Assembly: GCA_024653215.1 (NCBI GenBank)
Contig: JANLFU010000005.1
Coordinates: 124,001 to 188,000, forward strand
Source: Candidatus Saccharicenans sp.
GTDB lineage: Bacteria > Acidobacteriota > Aminicenantia > Aminicenantales > Saccharicenantaceae
Length of the DNA stretch: 64,000 nt
Reading direction: 5' to 3'
Shown here: piece after piece, positions 34,307-43,069 of the stretch
Layout: each line of letters starts with the position of its first letter
Numbering within the stretch: position 1 is the first letter of the stretch
Program-made: the position numbers and the translations under genes
The notes under the pieces: model-generated
Databases searched by the model: none
The model's input: only the letters and a program-made list of their open reading frames with translations
What the model was told of the DNA's origin: nothing

Positions 34307-34843
34307 ATGATCAAAGAGATTTCCGGCGTTACCATCGAATGTGTTATGGGGAACATAGCCGACCAGCCTGACATGATGGCCATAGTCAACGCGGCCAACG
34401 CTCACCTGCGGCCGGGTGGCGGAGTGGCCGGGGCCATCCACCGGGCCGCCGGGCCAGGCCTGGAGGAAGAATGCCAGAAGTATGCCCCGATCGAACCCGG
34501 CCAGGCCGTAATCACCGCCGGCTACAACCTTCCCAATAAATATGTCATCCACACTCTGGGGCCGGTCTATGGAGTGGATAAGCCGGAGGCAAAGCTCCTA
34601 TCCGACTGTTACCGCAACTCTTTGCTCCTGGCCGAACAGCACGGCATAGATTCCATTGCCTTCCCGGCCATATCCACCGGCTATTTCCGATATCCCCTGG
34701 AGCAAGCCACGGCCGTGGCCCTGAAAACGGTTATAGAAATGATCCCGCAGCTTAAACAGGTAAAGAAAATAAGGTTTGTCCTCTTCAGCGAATCAGACCT
34801 CGTGGTCTACGAGGCCGAGCTGGCCCGCCTGGCCGGAAGTTAA
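34307..34843 (+). CDS. Macro-domain ADP-ribose-binding protein
   Basis: This is a 178-residue stand-alone macro domain. The ADP-ribose site is visible as IVNAANAHLRPGGGVAGAIHRAAG split into NAAN (28-31) and GGGVAGAIH (37-45), with the later phosphate loop PAISTGYFRYP. Related MacroD/YmdB-type proteins remove ADP-ribose from proteins or hydrolyse O-acetyl-ADP-ribose. The longest frame starts at 34190, but the ATG at 34307 follows AAGGAGGG with good spacing and matches the family N-terminus. No ADP-ribosyltransferase is nearby. Confidence 0.92.
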   Translation: MIKEISGVTIECVMGNIADQPDMMAIVNAANAHLRPGGGVAGAIHRAAGPGLEEECQKYAPIEPGQAVITAGYNLPNKYVIHTLGPVYGVDKPEAKLLSDCYRNSLLLAEQHGIDSIAFPAISTGYFRYPLEQATAVALKTVIEMIPQLKQVKKIRFVLFSESDLVVYEAELARLAGS

Positions 34844-34989
34844 GTTAATGAAGGCATAAATTATCAAATGCCGGCCTTGTCTCCCTCCATGGCCAATTGA
34901 GCTTGAACTCTTAGAACCATCCGAGCTCAGCTTCTAAGCCGGCTCTTCTTGATCCTTCTTTTTATAAAGTCAACTGGCAGCGCCCTTAT

Positions 34990-35226
34990 TTAAGTTCCAT
35001 TTGAGATGACCAGACAAGAGCTGAAGCTAAAGCTTTTGAGGTCTTTCCAGTAGATAAATACTCGGGCTACCGCAGAGAAAACAGGAGTACAATGGAAACT
35101 TAATTCCTGCGCCTGGTCTGTTTTGTTTGCTTTAATGAAACTCAGTTCATCCTCTTTCAGAAAGTCGCTCTTAACAAGTTTTCTCGAATTCTCCGGGCAA
35201 TGCTTGAAATGGTAACTTATAAGATA
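34990..35226 (-). pseudogene. Open frame without a start, possible gene remnant
   Basis: A 78-codon minus-strand frame with no start codon encodes a charged, protein-like stretch (HCPENSRKLVKSDFLKEDEL, then KANKTDQAQEL) and stops at 34990. In a fairly AT-rich region a frame this long is somewhat unlikely but still possible by chance. No family is recognised. Confidence 0.2.
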
Positions 35227-35359
35227 TTAAACCTAAATCATCAGGCCTGCCCTATTAAGATTTCCGGGCATCAGGCACTCCGGCTTGAATTAAAATCCAG
35301 TAGCAGAGGATTGAAGAGAGGCACCAATAGCTGTTGCCTCTGGAAACGCAGGACGACAG

Positions 35360-35388
35360 TTGCCGGGCAGGCCCCGCGGACGTATAAT
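35360..35388 (+). promoter_or_regulatory. Promoter of the MFS transporter gene
   Basis: TTGCCG (35360-35365) and a perfect TATAAT (35383-35388) with a 17-base spacer. The expected start lies only about ten bases before the ATG at 35406, and there is no Shine-Dalgarno sequence. Confidence 0.65.
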
Positions 35389-35405
35389 CTAAGCTATTAA
35401 ATCGC

Positions 35406-36686
35406 ATGGACCAGGAAATCAACGAAACCTCAACCCAGTTTCTACCGCGGCTTCTGGCCCTGGGCAAGAAATTCTCCTGGCAACAAACCTTTTACGCCCT
35501 AAAATATCCCAATTACCGGCTGTGGTTCTGGGGTCAGCTGATTTCGGTCCTGGGCTCCTGGATGCAGATGACGGCCCAGGCCTTCCTGGTCTATGAACTG
35601 ACCCACTCCCCCGCTTACCTCGGTTACGTGGGCTTCGCCGCCGGCCTGCCCACCTGGCTTTTCATGCTCTACGGCGGCGTGGTGGCCGACCGCATCCCCC
35701 GCCGGCGCATTCTGATCCTGACTCAACTGATCATGATGATCCTGGCCTTTATCCTGGCCGGGCTGGTCTTTATGCGGCTGGTCCAGCCCTGGCACATTAT
35801 CATCCTGGCCTTCTGCACCGGAATAGTTAACGCCTTTGATGCCCCGGCCCGCCAGGCCTTCGTCATGGAAATGATTGAACCCGATGCCCTGACCAATGCC
35901 ATAGCCCTGAATTCAGCCATGTTCAACAGCGCCCAGGCCCTGGGACCGGCGGCCAGCGGTATAATCTATGCCGCCGTGGGACCGGCCTGGTGTTTCACCA
36001 TAAACGGCCTCAGTTTCATTGCCGTCATCGTGGCCCTGGCCCTGATGAAGCTCCGTCCCTTTGTTCCACGCCAGTCCCGAAACTCGGTTATCCAGGACCT
36101 CAAAGAGGGCGTTGAATATGTCCTTAAGCACAGCACCATCCGCCTCCTGGTCCTGACCGTGGCCATAACCACCCTGTTCGGCCGTGCCTTTATCACCTTG
36201 CTCCCGGCCTGGGCGGTCCAGATCCTTGGTGGCGACGCCCGCACCAACGGCTTCTTGCTGACCGCTTCCGGCCTCGGGGCCTTAACCGGGGCCCTGTTCA
36301 TAGCTTCTTTCAGCCAGCACCTATCTCGCGGCAAACTGTTTGTCCTGGGGATGTTATTCTACCCGGTGTCCATAATTCTTTTTGCCCTGTCCAGGTTCTT
36401 GCCTCTGTCGCTCCTTCTGCTGTTCATAAGCGGTGTGGGGGTAATCATAATTTATAACCTGGCCAACGCCCTGGTCCAGATTCAAACTCCAGAGAATATC
36501 AGGGGCCGGGTGATGAGTATCTACAGCTTTGTCTTTTTCGGGCTGATGCCTTTCGCTGCCCTGTGGATAGGAGCCGCCGCCAATAACCTTGGAGAAAAAA
36601 TTCCCGTCCTGGCCTCGGCCATTATTTTCCTGGTTTACGCCGTGGCCATCTTCATCTTTGACCGACGCCTGGTAAAGCTGCGCTGA
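35406..36686 (+). CDS. MFS exporter (EntS/MFS_3-like)
   Basis: This 426-residue major facilitator has twelve predicted helices. The N-terminal NYRLWFWGQLISVLGSWMQ and the loop GGVVADRIPRRRILILTQ (a motif-A variant) are typical of the EntS/MFS_3 group that exports siderophores or drugs. The start at 35406 has no ribosome binding site but sits about ten bases after a strong predicted promoter, so the mRNA may be nearly leaderless. The substrate is unknown and there are no siderophore genes nearby. Confidence 0.9.
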   Translation: MDQEINETSTQFLPRLLALGKKFSWQQTFYALKYPNYRLWFWGQLISVLGSWMQMTAQAFLVYELTHSPAYLGYVGFAAGLPTWLFMLYGGVVADRIPRRRILILTQLIMMILAFILAGLVFMRLVQPWHIIILAFCTGIVNAFDAPARQAFVMEMIEPDALTNAIALNSAMFNSAQALGPAASGIIYAAVGPAWCFTINGLSFIAVIVALALMKLRPFVPRQSRNSVIQDLKEGVEYVLKHSTIRLLVLTVAITTLFGRAFITLLPAWAVQILGGDARTNGFLLTASGLGALTGALFIASFSQHLSRGKLFVLGMLFYPVSIILFALSRFLPLSLLLLFISGVGVIIIYNLANALVQIQTPENIRGRVMSIYSFVFFGLMPFAALWIGAAANNLGEKIPVLASAIIFLVYAVAIFIFDRRLVKLR

Positions 36687-37008
36687 GTTTATATTTCTAT
36701 TCCGAGCTTTTCAGGGTTTAAGAATTCCATAAGCATAGAAATTACGGTAAGAATCTGTTGAGCGGCACACTTCCCTTCCCTACCTGAGACTTTCCGATTA
36801 ATTCCTTCTTAACAGACCTTTCTGTTATGAGTCTGAGAAAACGTGCTTCTGGCTGGAGTCGCACAATGGTTCAGGCAGAGGCAGTTGGTCAGTTGACCCG
36901 GGATTGGGCAGGCTGCGGTTTGTACTTAAAAAGTCCGGATTTTCGTTCAGCGAATCAGCAATCAGGGTTGGCCCGAACCCGAAGAGATTCTTACTCCAGA
37001 ATCCTTAT
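36687..37008. other. Intergenic region between convergent genes
   Basis: 322 bases. A plus-strand frame reading into the next gene is only its antisense. No terminator is recognised. Confidence 0.4.
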
Positions 37009-38088
37009 TCAGAATTCCTCGAGCTCCACCAGCTCGTATTTCTGGCGGCCAAGCCCTATCTTCTCCCCGTAGGCCAGCTGCACCGACCAGTCGATGTTGT
37101 AGCCCTGCTTGAAGGCATCGCGGCCGGCTGTCTTAACCACCAGGTCGGCCGAAGCCTGGTCCACCGCCACCGGGTCCAGGGAGCCGACTATCCCGACATC
37201 CGGAACAATGGCCGGCTGGTTCTTGGCCATGCAGTCGCAGTCCTTGGTGACCTGAAGGATAAAATTAATAAAGCCAATCTTATCGCCGAAATGGTTCTTA
37301 ACCGAAAGGGCATATTCCGCCATTTTTTCCTGCAACCGGCGGGAATCTTCATCCCACTTCATCTTGACCGCACCGTACTTGCAGACTACCAAACATTCGC
37401 CGCAGCCGATGCATTTTTCGTCATCGATCATCACGTAACTTTCGGCCTGGACGATGGCCTCGGCCGGACAATACCTGATACAGACCCCGCAGTTCCGGCA
37501 CTGCTTGGCATTCACCCTGGGATGGACAACCGAGTGCTGGTCCAGCTTGCCGGCCCGGGAAGCGCAGCCCATGCCCAGGTTCTTGATGGCCGCCCCCACC
37601 CCGGTCTGGACATGCCCGGTAACGTGGGTTAAACAGAGCATGGCCTCAGAATGGAGGAAGGCGCTGGCAATCCGGGAAGACTTGATTCTCTGTCCTTCTA
37701 CCTTGACTTCAGATTTTTCCCGGCCGACCAGGCCGTCGGCAATGATCACCGGTATCCTGACCACGTCCGGGGTAAAGCCGTGCTCCCAGGCCAGCCGAAT
37801 ATGGTCTACAGAATTAGAACGGTTGCCGACGTAGAGGGTGTTGCTGTCCGAGAGAAAGGCTCTCTGGCTCTTTTTCAGAATCTCGTCGATGATACCGGTC
37901 AACCAGCGGGGCTTGATATGCCCGGTATTATTTTTTTCCCCGAAATGAATCTTGAGGGCCACGAAATCTTCGGGCTGAATTTTTTCGTTCAGGCCGAGAG
38001 CCAGGTAGATGGCCCGGGCTTTCCTGGCGATTAGTTCGGGCTTCTCTTCGCGGTTGGCCTTGATAAAATAAACTCTGCTTTTCATCAT
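37009..38088 (-). CDS. DUF362 protein with two 4Fe-4S clusters
   Basis: This 359-residue protein has a DUF362 domain (about 1-190 and 270-350) with a two-cluster ferredoxin insert. The cluster motifs CRNCGVCIRYCP (about 196-207) and CIGCGECLVVCK (about 226-237) supply eight cysteines. DUF362-ferredoxin proteins are electron carriers of unknown partner. The first two codons are both Met and either could start; AGAGG lies close to the first. It is followed by the aminotransferase gene upstream on the same strand, with a 90-base gap. Confidence 0.9.
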   Translation of the reverse strand: MMKSRVYFIKANREEKPELIARKARAIYLALGLNEKIQPEDFVALKIHFGEKNNTGHIKPRWLTGIIDEILKKSQRAFLSDSNTLYVGNRSNSVDHIRLAWEHGFTPDVVRIPVIIADGLVGREKSEVKVEGQRIKSSRIASAFLHSEAMLCLTHVTGHVQTGVGAAIKNLGMGCASRAGKLDQHSVVHPRVNAKQCRNCGVCIRYCPAEAIVQAESYVMIDDEKCIGCGECLVVCKYGAVKMKWDEDSRRLQEKMAEYALSVKNHFGDKIGFINFILQVTKDCDCMAKNQPAIVPDVGIVGSLDPVAVDQASADLVVKTAGRDAFKQGYNIDWSVQLAYGEKIGLGRQKYELVELEEF

Positions 38089-38178
38089 GTAACCTCTAAT
38101 GATTGTGAACGCGACCGCGACCTGAAACAGTCATGGTGGCCAGGCCGGCTTCCGGTCATAGAATATTTACAACGTTTC

Positions 38179-39330
38179 CTATCTTACCAGAAGGGAGCGG
38201 ACTGTTTCCACCCCGTCGCCAAGGGTAAAGGCATAGCCCAGGTTCAGGAGAGTTTTTTCTATGGCATCAAAGGCAAAGATGACCTGTTCCCTGGTCAGGT
38301 TGCCCATGTGCCCCAGCCGGAAAACCTGGCCGGCCACCGGACCCAGCCCCCCGGCCACCACCACCCCGTTCTCGTAAAGCTTGCGCCTGAAGCTTACATC
38401 GTCCAGGCCCTCGGGGTAACGGACCACCGACAGGGTGGCCGCCAGGCAGGTTTCATCGGTAAAAATACTGAACCCGAGAGAGCTCAGACCGCTGCGGATA
38501 ACCGAAGCCAGGCGGTCATGCCTTTCAAACCTCTTATCCAGCCCTTCTTCCAGGACGATCCTGGTGGCCTCGTAGAAGGCCCTGATTTCATTAACGCAGG
38601 GGGTGGAAAAATACCTGTTTGGATTTTCCATGACCGGCAGCCAGCGCAGGATATCGGCATAATAGGCTTTGACCCGGTGAAGCTGGCGACGCTTGTCCAT
38701 GGCCCGCTTCGAAAAAACATCGATGGCCAGGCCCGGTGGAGCCCCCAGGCATTTCTGGGCGGTGGTCAGGATGACATCGATTCCCCAGTCATCCATTCGC
38801 TCCTCAATCCCTCCCGTGGCGCAGACTCCATCAACCACAAACAGCGCTTCGGGAGCCACCTGGCGTATAACTTCCGCGTATTCCCGGACGGGAGCGCAGG
38901 CCCCGGTGGCGGTGTCCACGTGGGTGCAAACTACAATCTCGTATTTATGTTTTTTGAGCTCGGCCCGGAGCTCCTCGGCCGTCACCACCCGGCCCCACGG
39001 GCTCTGCAGCAGGTGGTACTTGATGTCAAAAGCCTCGCAGATTTCGGCCATGCGGTTGCCAAAATAACCCTGGGACAGGACCAGGACCCGGTCCTGTTCG
39101 GCGGCAATGTTCAGCAGGGCAATTTCCATGGCCAGGGTGCCGGCCCCGGCCACGATGAACGGCTGGCCACTTGTGGTGAAGACGATCTTTTTCATATTCT
39201 CCAGGGCCCCACCCAGTTCCTTTTCCATCTGGGGACTTATATGGGAAACTGTCGGCTGGGCCAGGGCTTCCAGGATACGATCGACCACCGGGCTTGGCCC
39301 GGGTATTAAGAGAAGTTTTTGTTCTTTCAT
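38179..39330 (-). CDS. Class V aminotransferase (alanine-glyoxylate/serine-pyruvate type)
   Basis: This PLP-dependent aminotransferase has 383 residues. The Schiff-base lysine is K193 in TTAQKCLGAPPG and the cofactor aspartate is D167 in VVDGVCATGG. The fold and motifs match the archaeal/bacterial serine-glyoxylate, alanine-glyoxylate and phosphonate aminotransferase group. Since several members share these motifs, the substrate pair is not certain. An HOGA-like aldolase at 57 kb would release glyoxylate, a possible substrate, but the two genes are distant. Confidence 0.9.
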   Translation of the reverse strand: MKEQKLLLIPGPSPVVDRILEALAQPTVSHISPQMEKELGGALENMKKIVFTTSGQPFIVAGAGTLAMEIALLNIAAEQDRVLVLSQGYFGNRMAEICEAFDIKYHLLQSPWGRVVTAEELRAELKKHKYEIVVCTHVDTATGACAPVREYAEVIRQVAPEALFVVDGVCATGGIEERMDDWGIDVILTTAQKCLGAPPGLAIDVFSKRAMDKRRQLHRVKAYYADILRWLPVMENPNRYFSTPCVNEIRAFYEATRIVLEEGLDKRFERHDRLASVIRSGLSSLGFSIFTDETCLAATLSVVRYPEGLDDVSFRRKLYENGVVVAGGLGPVAGQVFRLGHMGNLTREQVIFAFDAIEKTLLNLGYAFTLGDGVETVRSLLVR

Positions 39331-39526
39331 CGACTTTTCCCTTCTGATTTTGTCGGCAGTACGAGTATCATTTTTCTCCAGGTTGAGAAAATTTTCAACC
39401 GCAATTTGAAAGTCCCAGTGACTGCCCCGGCTAACCCCTTACTTCAATGACAACCTGCCCAGGGCAAATTGTTTTTTCTCGGGGGTCATTGTGTTATCAT
39501 AGAGAAAATTTTTTCTGGAGACAGAA

Positions 39527-41221
39527 ATGAGAACAAGATTCGGATTGAAACCAACCATAATTTTGCTCCTGGCTCTCTTAAGCCTGTCCGGACTGGCGGC
39601 CGTGAGTTGCCAGAAGCAGCCGGCAACCAAGGCCAGCCTGGTAATCACCGGTAAAATTTTCACCGGCCTGGACTCTCCGGCCTTTGTGGAAGCCCTGGCC
39701 GCTTCGGAAGGCAAAATCCTGGCCACCGGCACCAGGAAGGAAATTAAAAAATATATCGGACCTGAAACCAGGCTCATCGAGCTCAAGGATGGCGTGGCCA
39801 TCCCCGGACTGATAGACGCCCACACCCATTTTTCATCCGGCGGTCGTTCTCTCATTGAACTCAGCTTCCGTGGGGTCGACTCGGTGGAAAAGGTCCAGCA
39901 GATGGTGGCCGAAAAAATAAAAGAGCTGCCGCCTGGCACTCCGGTCTTCGGCCGGGAATATGACCATACCCTTTTCCCCGGGCAGAAATGGCCCACGAAG
40001 GAAGACCTGGACAAAGTCTCGCCGCAGAATCCGGTGGTTATCCGGAGAGTCGACGGCCATTCGGCCTGGCTCAACAGCCTGGCCCTGAAAATTTCAGGCA
40101 TAGATAAAAAGACCAGGGATCCCTTTGGAGGGGAGATTGTCCGCGACCCAAAAACCGGTGAGCCAACCGGCATCCTCAAAGAATCGGCCATGGGCCTGAT
40201 AAAAGTCAGGTCCGAGATCAAGTCCACCCCTGAAGAAGACATCCTCCGGGCCCTGGACCATGCCCGGAAACTCGGCCTGACCGGTGTTCAGGCTGATGTC
40301 GGCTTGCGGGAACTGGAGATTTATAAAAAGCTCAATTCCGAGGGCAGGCTGACCCTTCGCGTCTATGCCTGGCTACCGATCGAGGGAATCGACCAGTATA
40401 TCAAGATGGGCCTTCGCCAGGGACAGGGTGATGAGTACCTGAAAGTGGGCTTCCTCAAAGCCTTCATCGACGGCACCCTGGGTTCCGGCACCGCCCTGAT
40501 GTTTGAGCCCTTTGCCGATGACCCGACCAAATCGGGTTTGCCCCAGTACCCGGAACAAGTTTTCTATGATCTCCTGGAGAAGGCTTATGCCAATGACTTC
40601 CAGGTGGGCACCCATGCCATCGGCGATAAAGGCGTTAATTGGGTGCTGAACGCGGTGGAGAGAGCCCAGAAAAAATATGGCAAAAAGGACCTGCGCTTCC
40701 GGGTAGAACATGCCCAGGTCATAAGGCCGGAAGATTTCCCGCGTTTTAAGGAACTGGGTGTCATCGCCTCCATGCAGCCCACCCACTGCACCACCGACAT
40801 GCGCTTTTGTGAAATCAGGGTGGGAAAGGAACGTTCCAGGTATGCCTACGCCTGGAGAACGCTGCTGGACAACGGAGCCGTGCTGGCCTTCGGGTCTGAC
40901 TGGCCGGTGGAACCGCTCGACCCGCGCCGCGGCCTTTATTCTGCAGTCACCAGGAAAAATATCGAGTTCGATTTCCCCGAAGGCGGCTGGTTCCCCGAGC
41001 AGAAACTTAGCCTGGCCGAGGCCATCAAGTATTTTACCTGGGGTTCAGCTTACGCTTCCTTCGAAGAAAACCTGAAAGGCACCCTGGAACCCGGGAAACT
41101 GGCTGACCTGACGGTCTTCGGGCGCGATATTTTCTCGGCGGAGCCAAAAGAAATTCTGACCGCCCCGATAGCCTATACCATAGTTGGCGGAAGGGTGGTC
41201 TACGAGCAACCGCAGAAATAA
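39527..41221 (+). CDS. Exported amidohydrolase (YtcJ-like)
   Basis: This metal-dependent amidohydrolase has 564 residues. The N-terminus is a lipoprotein-type signal (LAAVSCQK). Zn ligands are seen in DAHTHF, GTHAIGDKG and HAQV, and the catalytic Asp in FGSDWPVEP. The YtcJ/NfdA group acts on N-substituted formamides and amides, and the true substrate here is unknown. GGAGA precedes the ATG. Being lipid-anchored in the periplasm or outer membrane, it may act on nutrients before uptake. Confidence 0.9.
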   Translation: MRTRFGLKPTIILLLALLSLSGLAAVSCQKQPATKASLVITGKIFTGLDSPAFVEALAASEGKILATGTRKEIKKYIGPETRLIELKDGVAIPGLIDAHTHFSSGGRSLIELSFRGVDSVEKVQQMVAEKIKELPPGTPVFGREYDHTLFPGQKWPTKEDLDKVSPQNPVVIRRVDGHSAWLNSLALKISGIDKKTRDPFGGEIVRDPKTGEPTGILKESAMGLIKVRSEIKSTPEEDILRALDHARKLGLTGVQADVGLRELEIYKKLNSEGRLTLRVYAWLPIEGIDQYIKMGLRQGQGDEYLKVGFLKAFIDGTLGSGTALMFEPFADDPTKSGLPQYPEQVFYDLLEKAYANDFQVGTHAIGDKGVNWVLNAVERAQKKYGKKDLRFRVEHAQVIRPEDFPRFKELGVIASMQPTHCTTDMRFCEIRVGKERSRYAYAWRTLLDNGAVLAFGSDWPVEPLDPRRGLYSAVTRKNIEFDFPEGGWFPEQKLSLAEAIKYFTWGSAYASFEENLKGTLEPGKLADLTVFGRDIFSAEPKEILTAPIAYTIVGGRVVYEQPQK

Positions 41222-41557
41222 GTAAAGCTGAACGGTCTGCCGGATAAGCGCCCGAGCCCGGATAGAAAGGTTCTGAAAACTAAGTTGGTAAAAATTGTTG
41301 AAATTTTCCGTCCGCTACCCTTATTCGTGTTCATAACAACAATAAAGAAATAACCGGTTACGATCATCAACAGTTTGAAGTCAAAACCGGTCACTGCGAC
41401 CAGGCCGCAGATCAAAAATCTGATCATTTGCCCACCCCGGCCGCCGGCGGGAGGGACTGCTCTTTTCAAGGCGGTGTTGCGACCCGGAAAAGCATCTAAG
41501 GCTTAGGAGTTTTTTAGAAGGCTTACCTGAGGTGTTTAGTTTAGCGGCGACTGGCTT
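41222..41557. other. Intergenic region between convergent genes
   Basis: 336 bases. A 90-codon hydrophobic frame on the minus strand has only a TTG start without a ribosome binding site and overlaps the amidohydrolase end, so I do not call it. Confidence 0.4.
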
Positions 41558-42148
41558 TTACCCGGGAACCAGCCGTTGTATTCTCTCCCTTAATTCGTCG
41601 AAGGTGGCCACCAGCTCCGCTCCTTCCAGGTCAGCTGGAGTCATCGGGCTCTTTAAGATAAATACCATTTCTATACCGGCCCCACGGGCGGCCAGAAGGT
41701 CATAGTTGGTATCCCCAACCACCGCCGTTTCACTGGCCCTGACTCCAAAGTGTTCCATAACTTTAAGAAAGGGAGCCCCGGCCGGTTTATGCAGCCCGCT
41801 TTCCCTGGTGAGAACCAGGTCAAATTCCAGGCCAAACTTTTCCAGCAGGTGGCGGGTGTTGTCCTGGCTGTTATTGGTCACCAGCGCCCGGTTTACCCCG
41901 GTCGCGGCCAGCCAGTCAAGGAATTCCCTCACCCCTTCCTTCAACACCGAATTTTCGGTCTGCTCCTTCTCGTACCTTCTGAGCAGGGCGTACTTCTCAG
42001 ACTTCTGGGGTTCGGGCAGGCTGTCAAGATAGGCCAGGATGGAGCCGCCCTGGACACCCAGCTCCTTTTTTATCGCCGGCCAGTCGTAGCTGTTCTCAAC
42101 CACCGTGCCGTCCAGGTCAAAAATCACCAGTTTCAGTTTCATCTTCAT
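41558..42148 (-). CDS. HAD-family phosphatase (phosphoglycolate phosphatase-like)
   Basis: This is a haloacid dehalogenase superfamily hydrolase with nucleophile motif FDLDGTVVEN, motif II Thr in LVTNNSQ and motif IV in VGDTNYDLLAARGAG. The helical cap after motif I places it near Gph/phosphoglycolate phosphatase, but the substrate is not certain. The longest frame begins at 42187. The ATG at 42148 (or the next one at 42142) is preferred because the extra residues are not family-like. The ribosome binding site is weak. Confidence 0.85.
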   Translation of the reverse strand: MKMKLKLVIFDLDGTVVENSYDWPAIKKELGVQGGSILAYLDSLPEPQKSEKYALLRRYEKEQTENSVLKEGVREFLDWLAATGVNRALVTNNSQDNTRHLLEKFGLEFDLVLTRESGLHKPAGAPFLKVMEHFGVRASETAVVGDTNYDLLAARGAGIEMVFILKSPMTPADLEGAELVATFDELRERIQRLVPG

Positions 42149-42271
42149 GTCCAGGATAATGTTACCCGCCGGAGCCACAGAATTCAATCCGGTGGAGATG
42201 GGTCCTTCTTGCCTCCCCCGGCCAACAATAACCAGGTATTTGACTATCTTTCAAAAATTTTGTAAATAATA

Positions 42272-42280
42272 TGCTATGAT
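42272..42280 (+). promoter_or_regulatory. Extended -10 promoter for the sensor-kinase operon
   Basis: TGCTATGAT matches an extended -10 (TGnTATAAT with one mismatch). It lies 25 bases before the ATG at 42305. Confidence 0.45.
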
Positions 42281-42304
42281 GTGAATAATGAAGGGAGGTA
42301 CCGC

Positions 42305-42556
42305 ATGGGCAAGTACTTAGCCATCTTTCTGGGCATCGTGGCCATGATCGCCGGACTTTACCTGGTGATTTTTGTCTGGTGGAGAGAGTTTTACGAGCTG
42401 GTTTTCGGATTCATTCCGCCGATCCTGTTCTTCGGGGGACTGATCGCCATCATCGCCGGCATCTCCAGCATCAAGGATTCCATCAGGCAGAAAAAGCTGG
42501 AAGCTGAAGCTGCCGCCCTTCAGGAAGAGCAGAAGACCGAAGAAAAGAAGGCCTGA
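42305..42556 (+). CDS. Small two-helix membrane protein
   Basis: An 83-residue protein with two transmembrane segments (about 3-24 and 30-53) and a charged, Glu/Lys/Gln-rich cytoplasmic tail. The longest frame starts eight codons earlier, but GGGAGGT is ideally placed for the ATG at 42305. It is 69 bases before the next gene and may be co-transcribed with the sensor kinase. I do not recognise a family. Confidence 0.75.
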   Translation: MGKYLAIFLGIVAMIAGLYLVIFVWWREFYELVFGFIPPILFFGGLIAIIAGISSIKDSIRQKKLEAEAAALQEEQKTEEKKA

Positions 42557-42625
42557 TAACACCCGCTGGCAATTCATTTTCAAGCCTTCTGGAATTATCC
42601 ATAGATATTTATTAGAATCGTTATT

Positions 42626-43060
42626 GTGAATGCCTTTGCCGGGTTGGTTCTTTCTTTTCTCCTGCCTATAATTAACCAGTTCAATTTTTCCCTGGAGGGA
42701 GTCTTCCTCCAAAACGATCCGGCCAGGCTGGAACGATTGCTCCCTCTCGACTCCCCGGTCCTGATTACCCTGCCCGAACCTTTCCAGGTGTCTGACTGTT
42801 TTTCCCGCCAGCAGGCTTTCCAGATTATGAAAAGGCTCTTCCAGCACACCACCACCCTGGAATTTTTCATTGACCAGGAGAATCCGCCTCTACTTGACCG
42901 GAAAGGGGCCATCATCCAGGCCCGGTGGTCAACCGCCGACCGGCGGGACGGTCGCAAGTATCTCTTCAAGCTCTATCTTTATGTCTTTCCCGAGAAGACT
43001 GCGGGCCGCGATGATCTGAGCCGGTTGAAGATCCGGGAAATAAGGGCCGAAAAGCGCTAA
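42626..43060 (+). CDS. Hypothetical protein preceding the sensor kinase (DUF4390-like)
   Basis: This is a 144-residue protein with a hydrophobic N-terminus (FAGLVLSFLLPII) that may be a signal or anchor, then a beta-rich domain (about 20-130). Its size, position before an NtrY-type kinase and general pattern recall DUF4390 proteins, but I cannot confirm this. The start is GTG at 42626 without a strong ribosome binding site. The stop is nine bases before the kinase start, indicating co-transcription. Confidence 0.65.
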   Translation: MNAFAGLVLSFLLPIINQFNFSLEGVFLQNDPARLERLLPLDSPVLITLPEPFQVSDCFSRQQAFQIMKRLFQHTTTLEFFIDQENPPLLDRKGAIIQARWSTADRRDGRKYLFKLYLYVFPEKTAGRDDLSRLKIREIRAEKR

Positions 43061-43069
43061 GGAAAAAAT

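Larger units (their letters stand above)
34844..35405. other. Long intergenic region before the MFS gene
   Basis: 562 bases holding a possible minus-strand gene remnant and the MFS promoter, both listed separately. Nothing else is supported. Confidence 0.4.

Noticed and set aside
41200-41469. Hydrophobic 89-codon minus-strand frame
   Set aside because: Overlaps the amidohydrolase end, has only a TTG start with no ribosome binding site, and no recognisable family.
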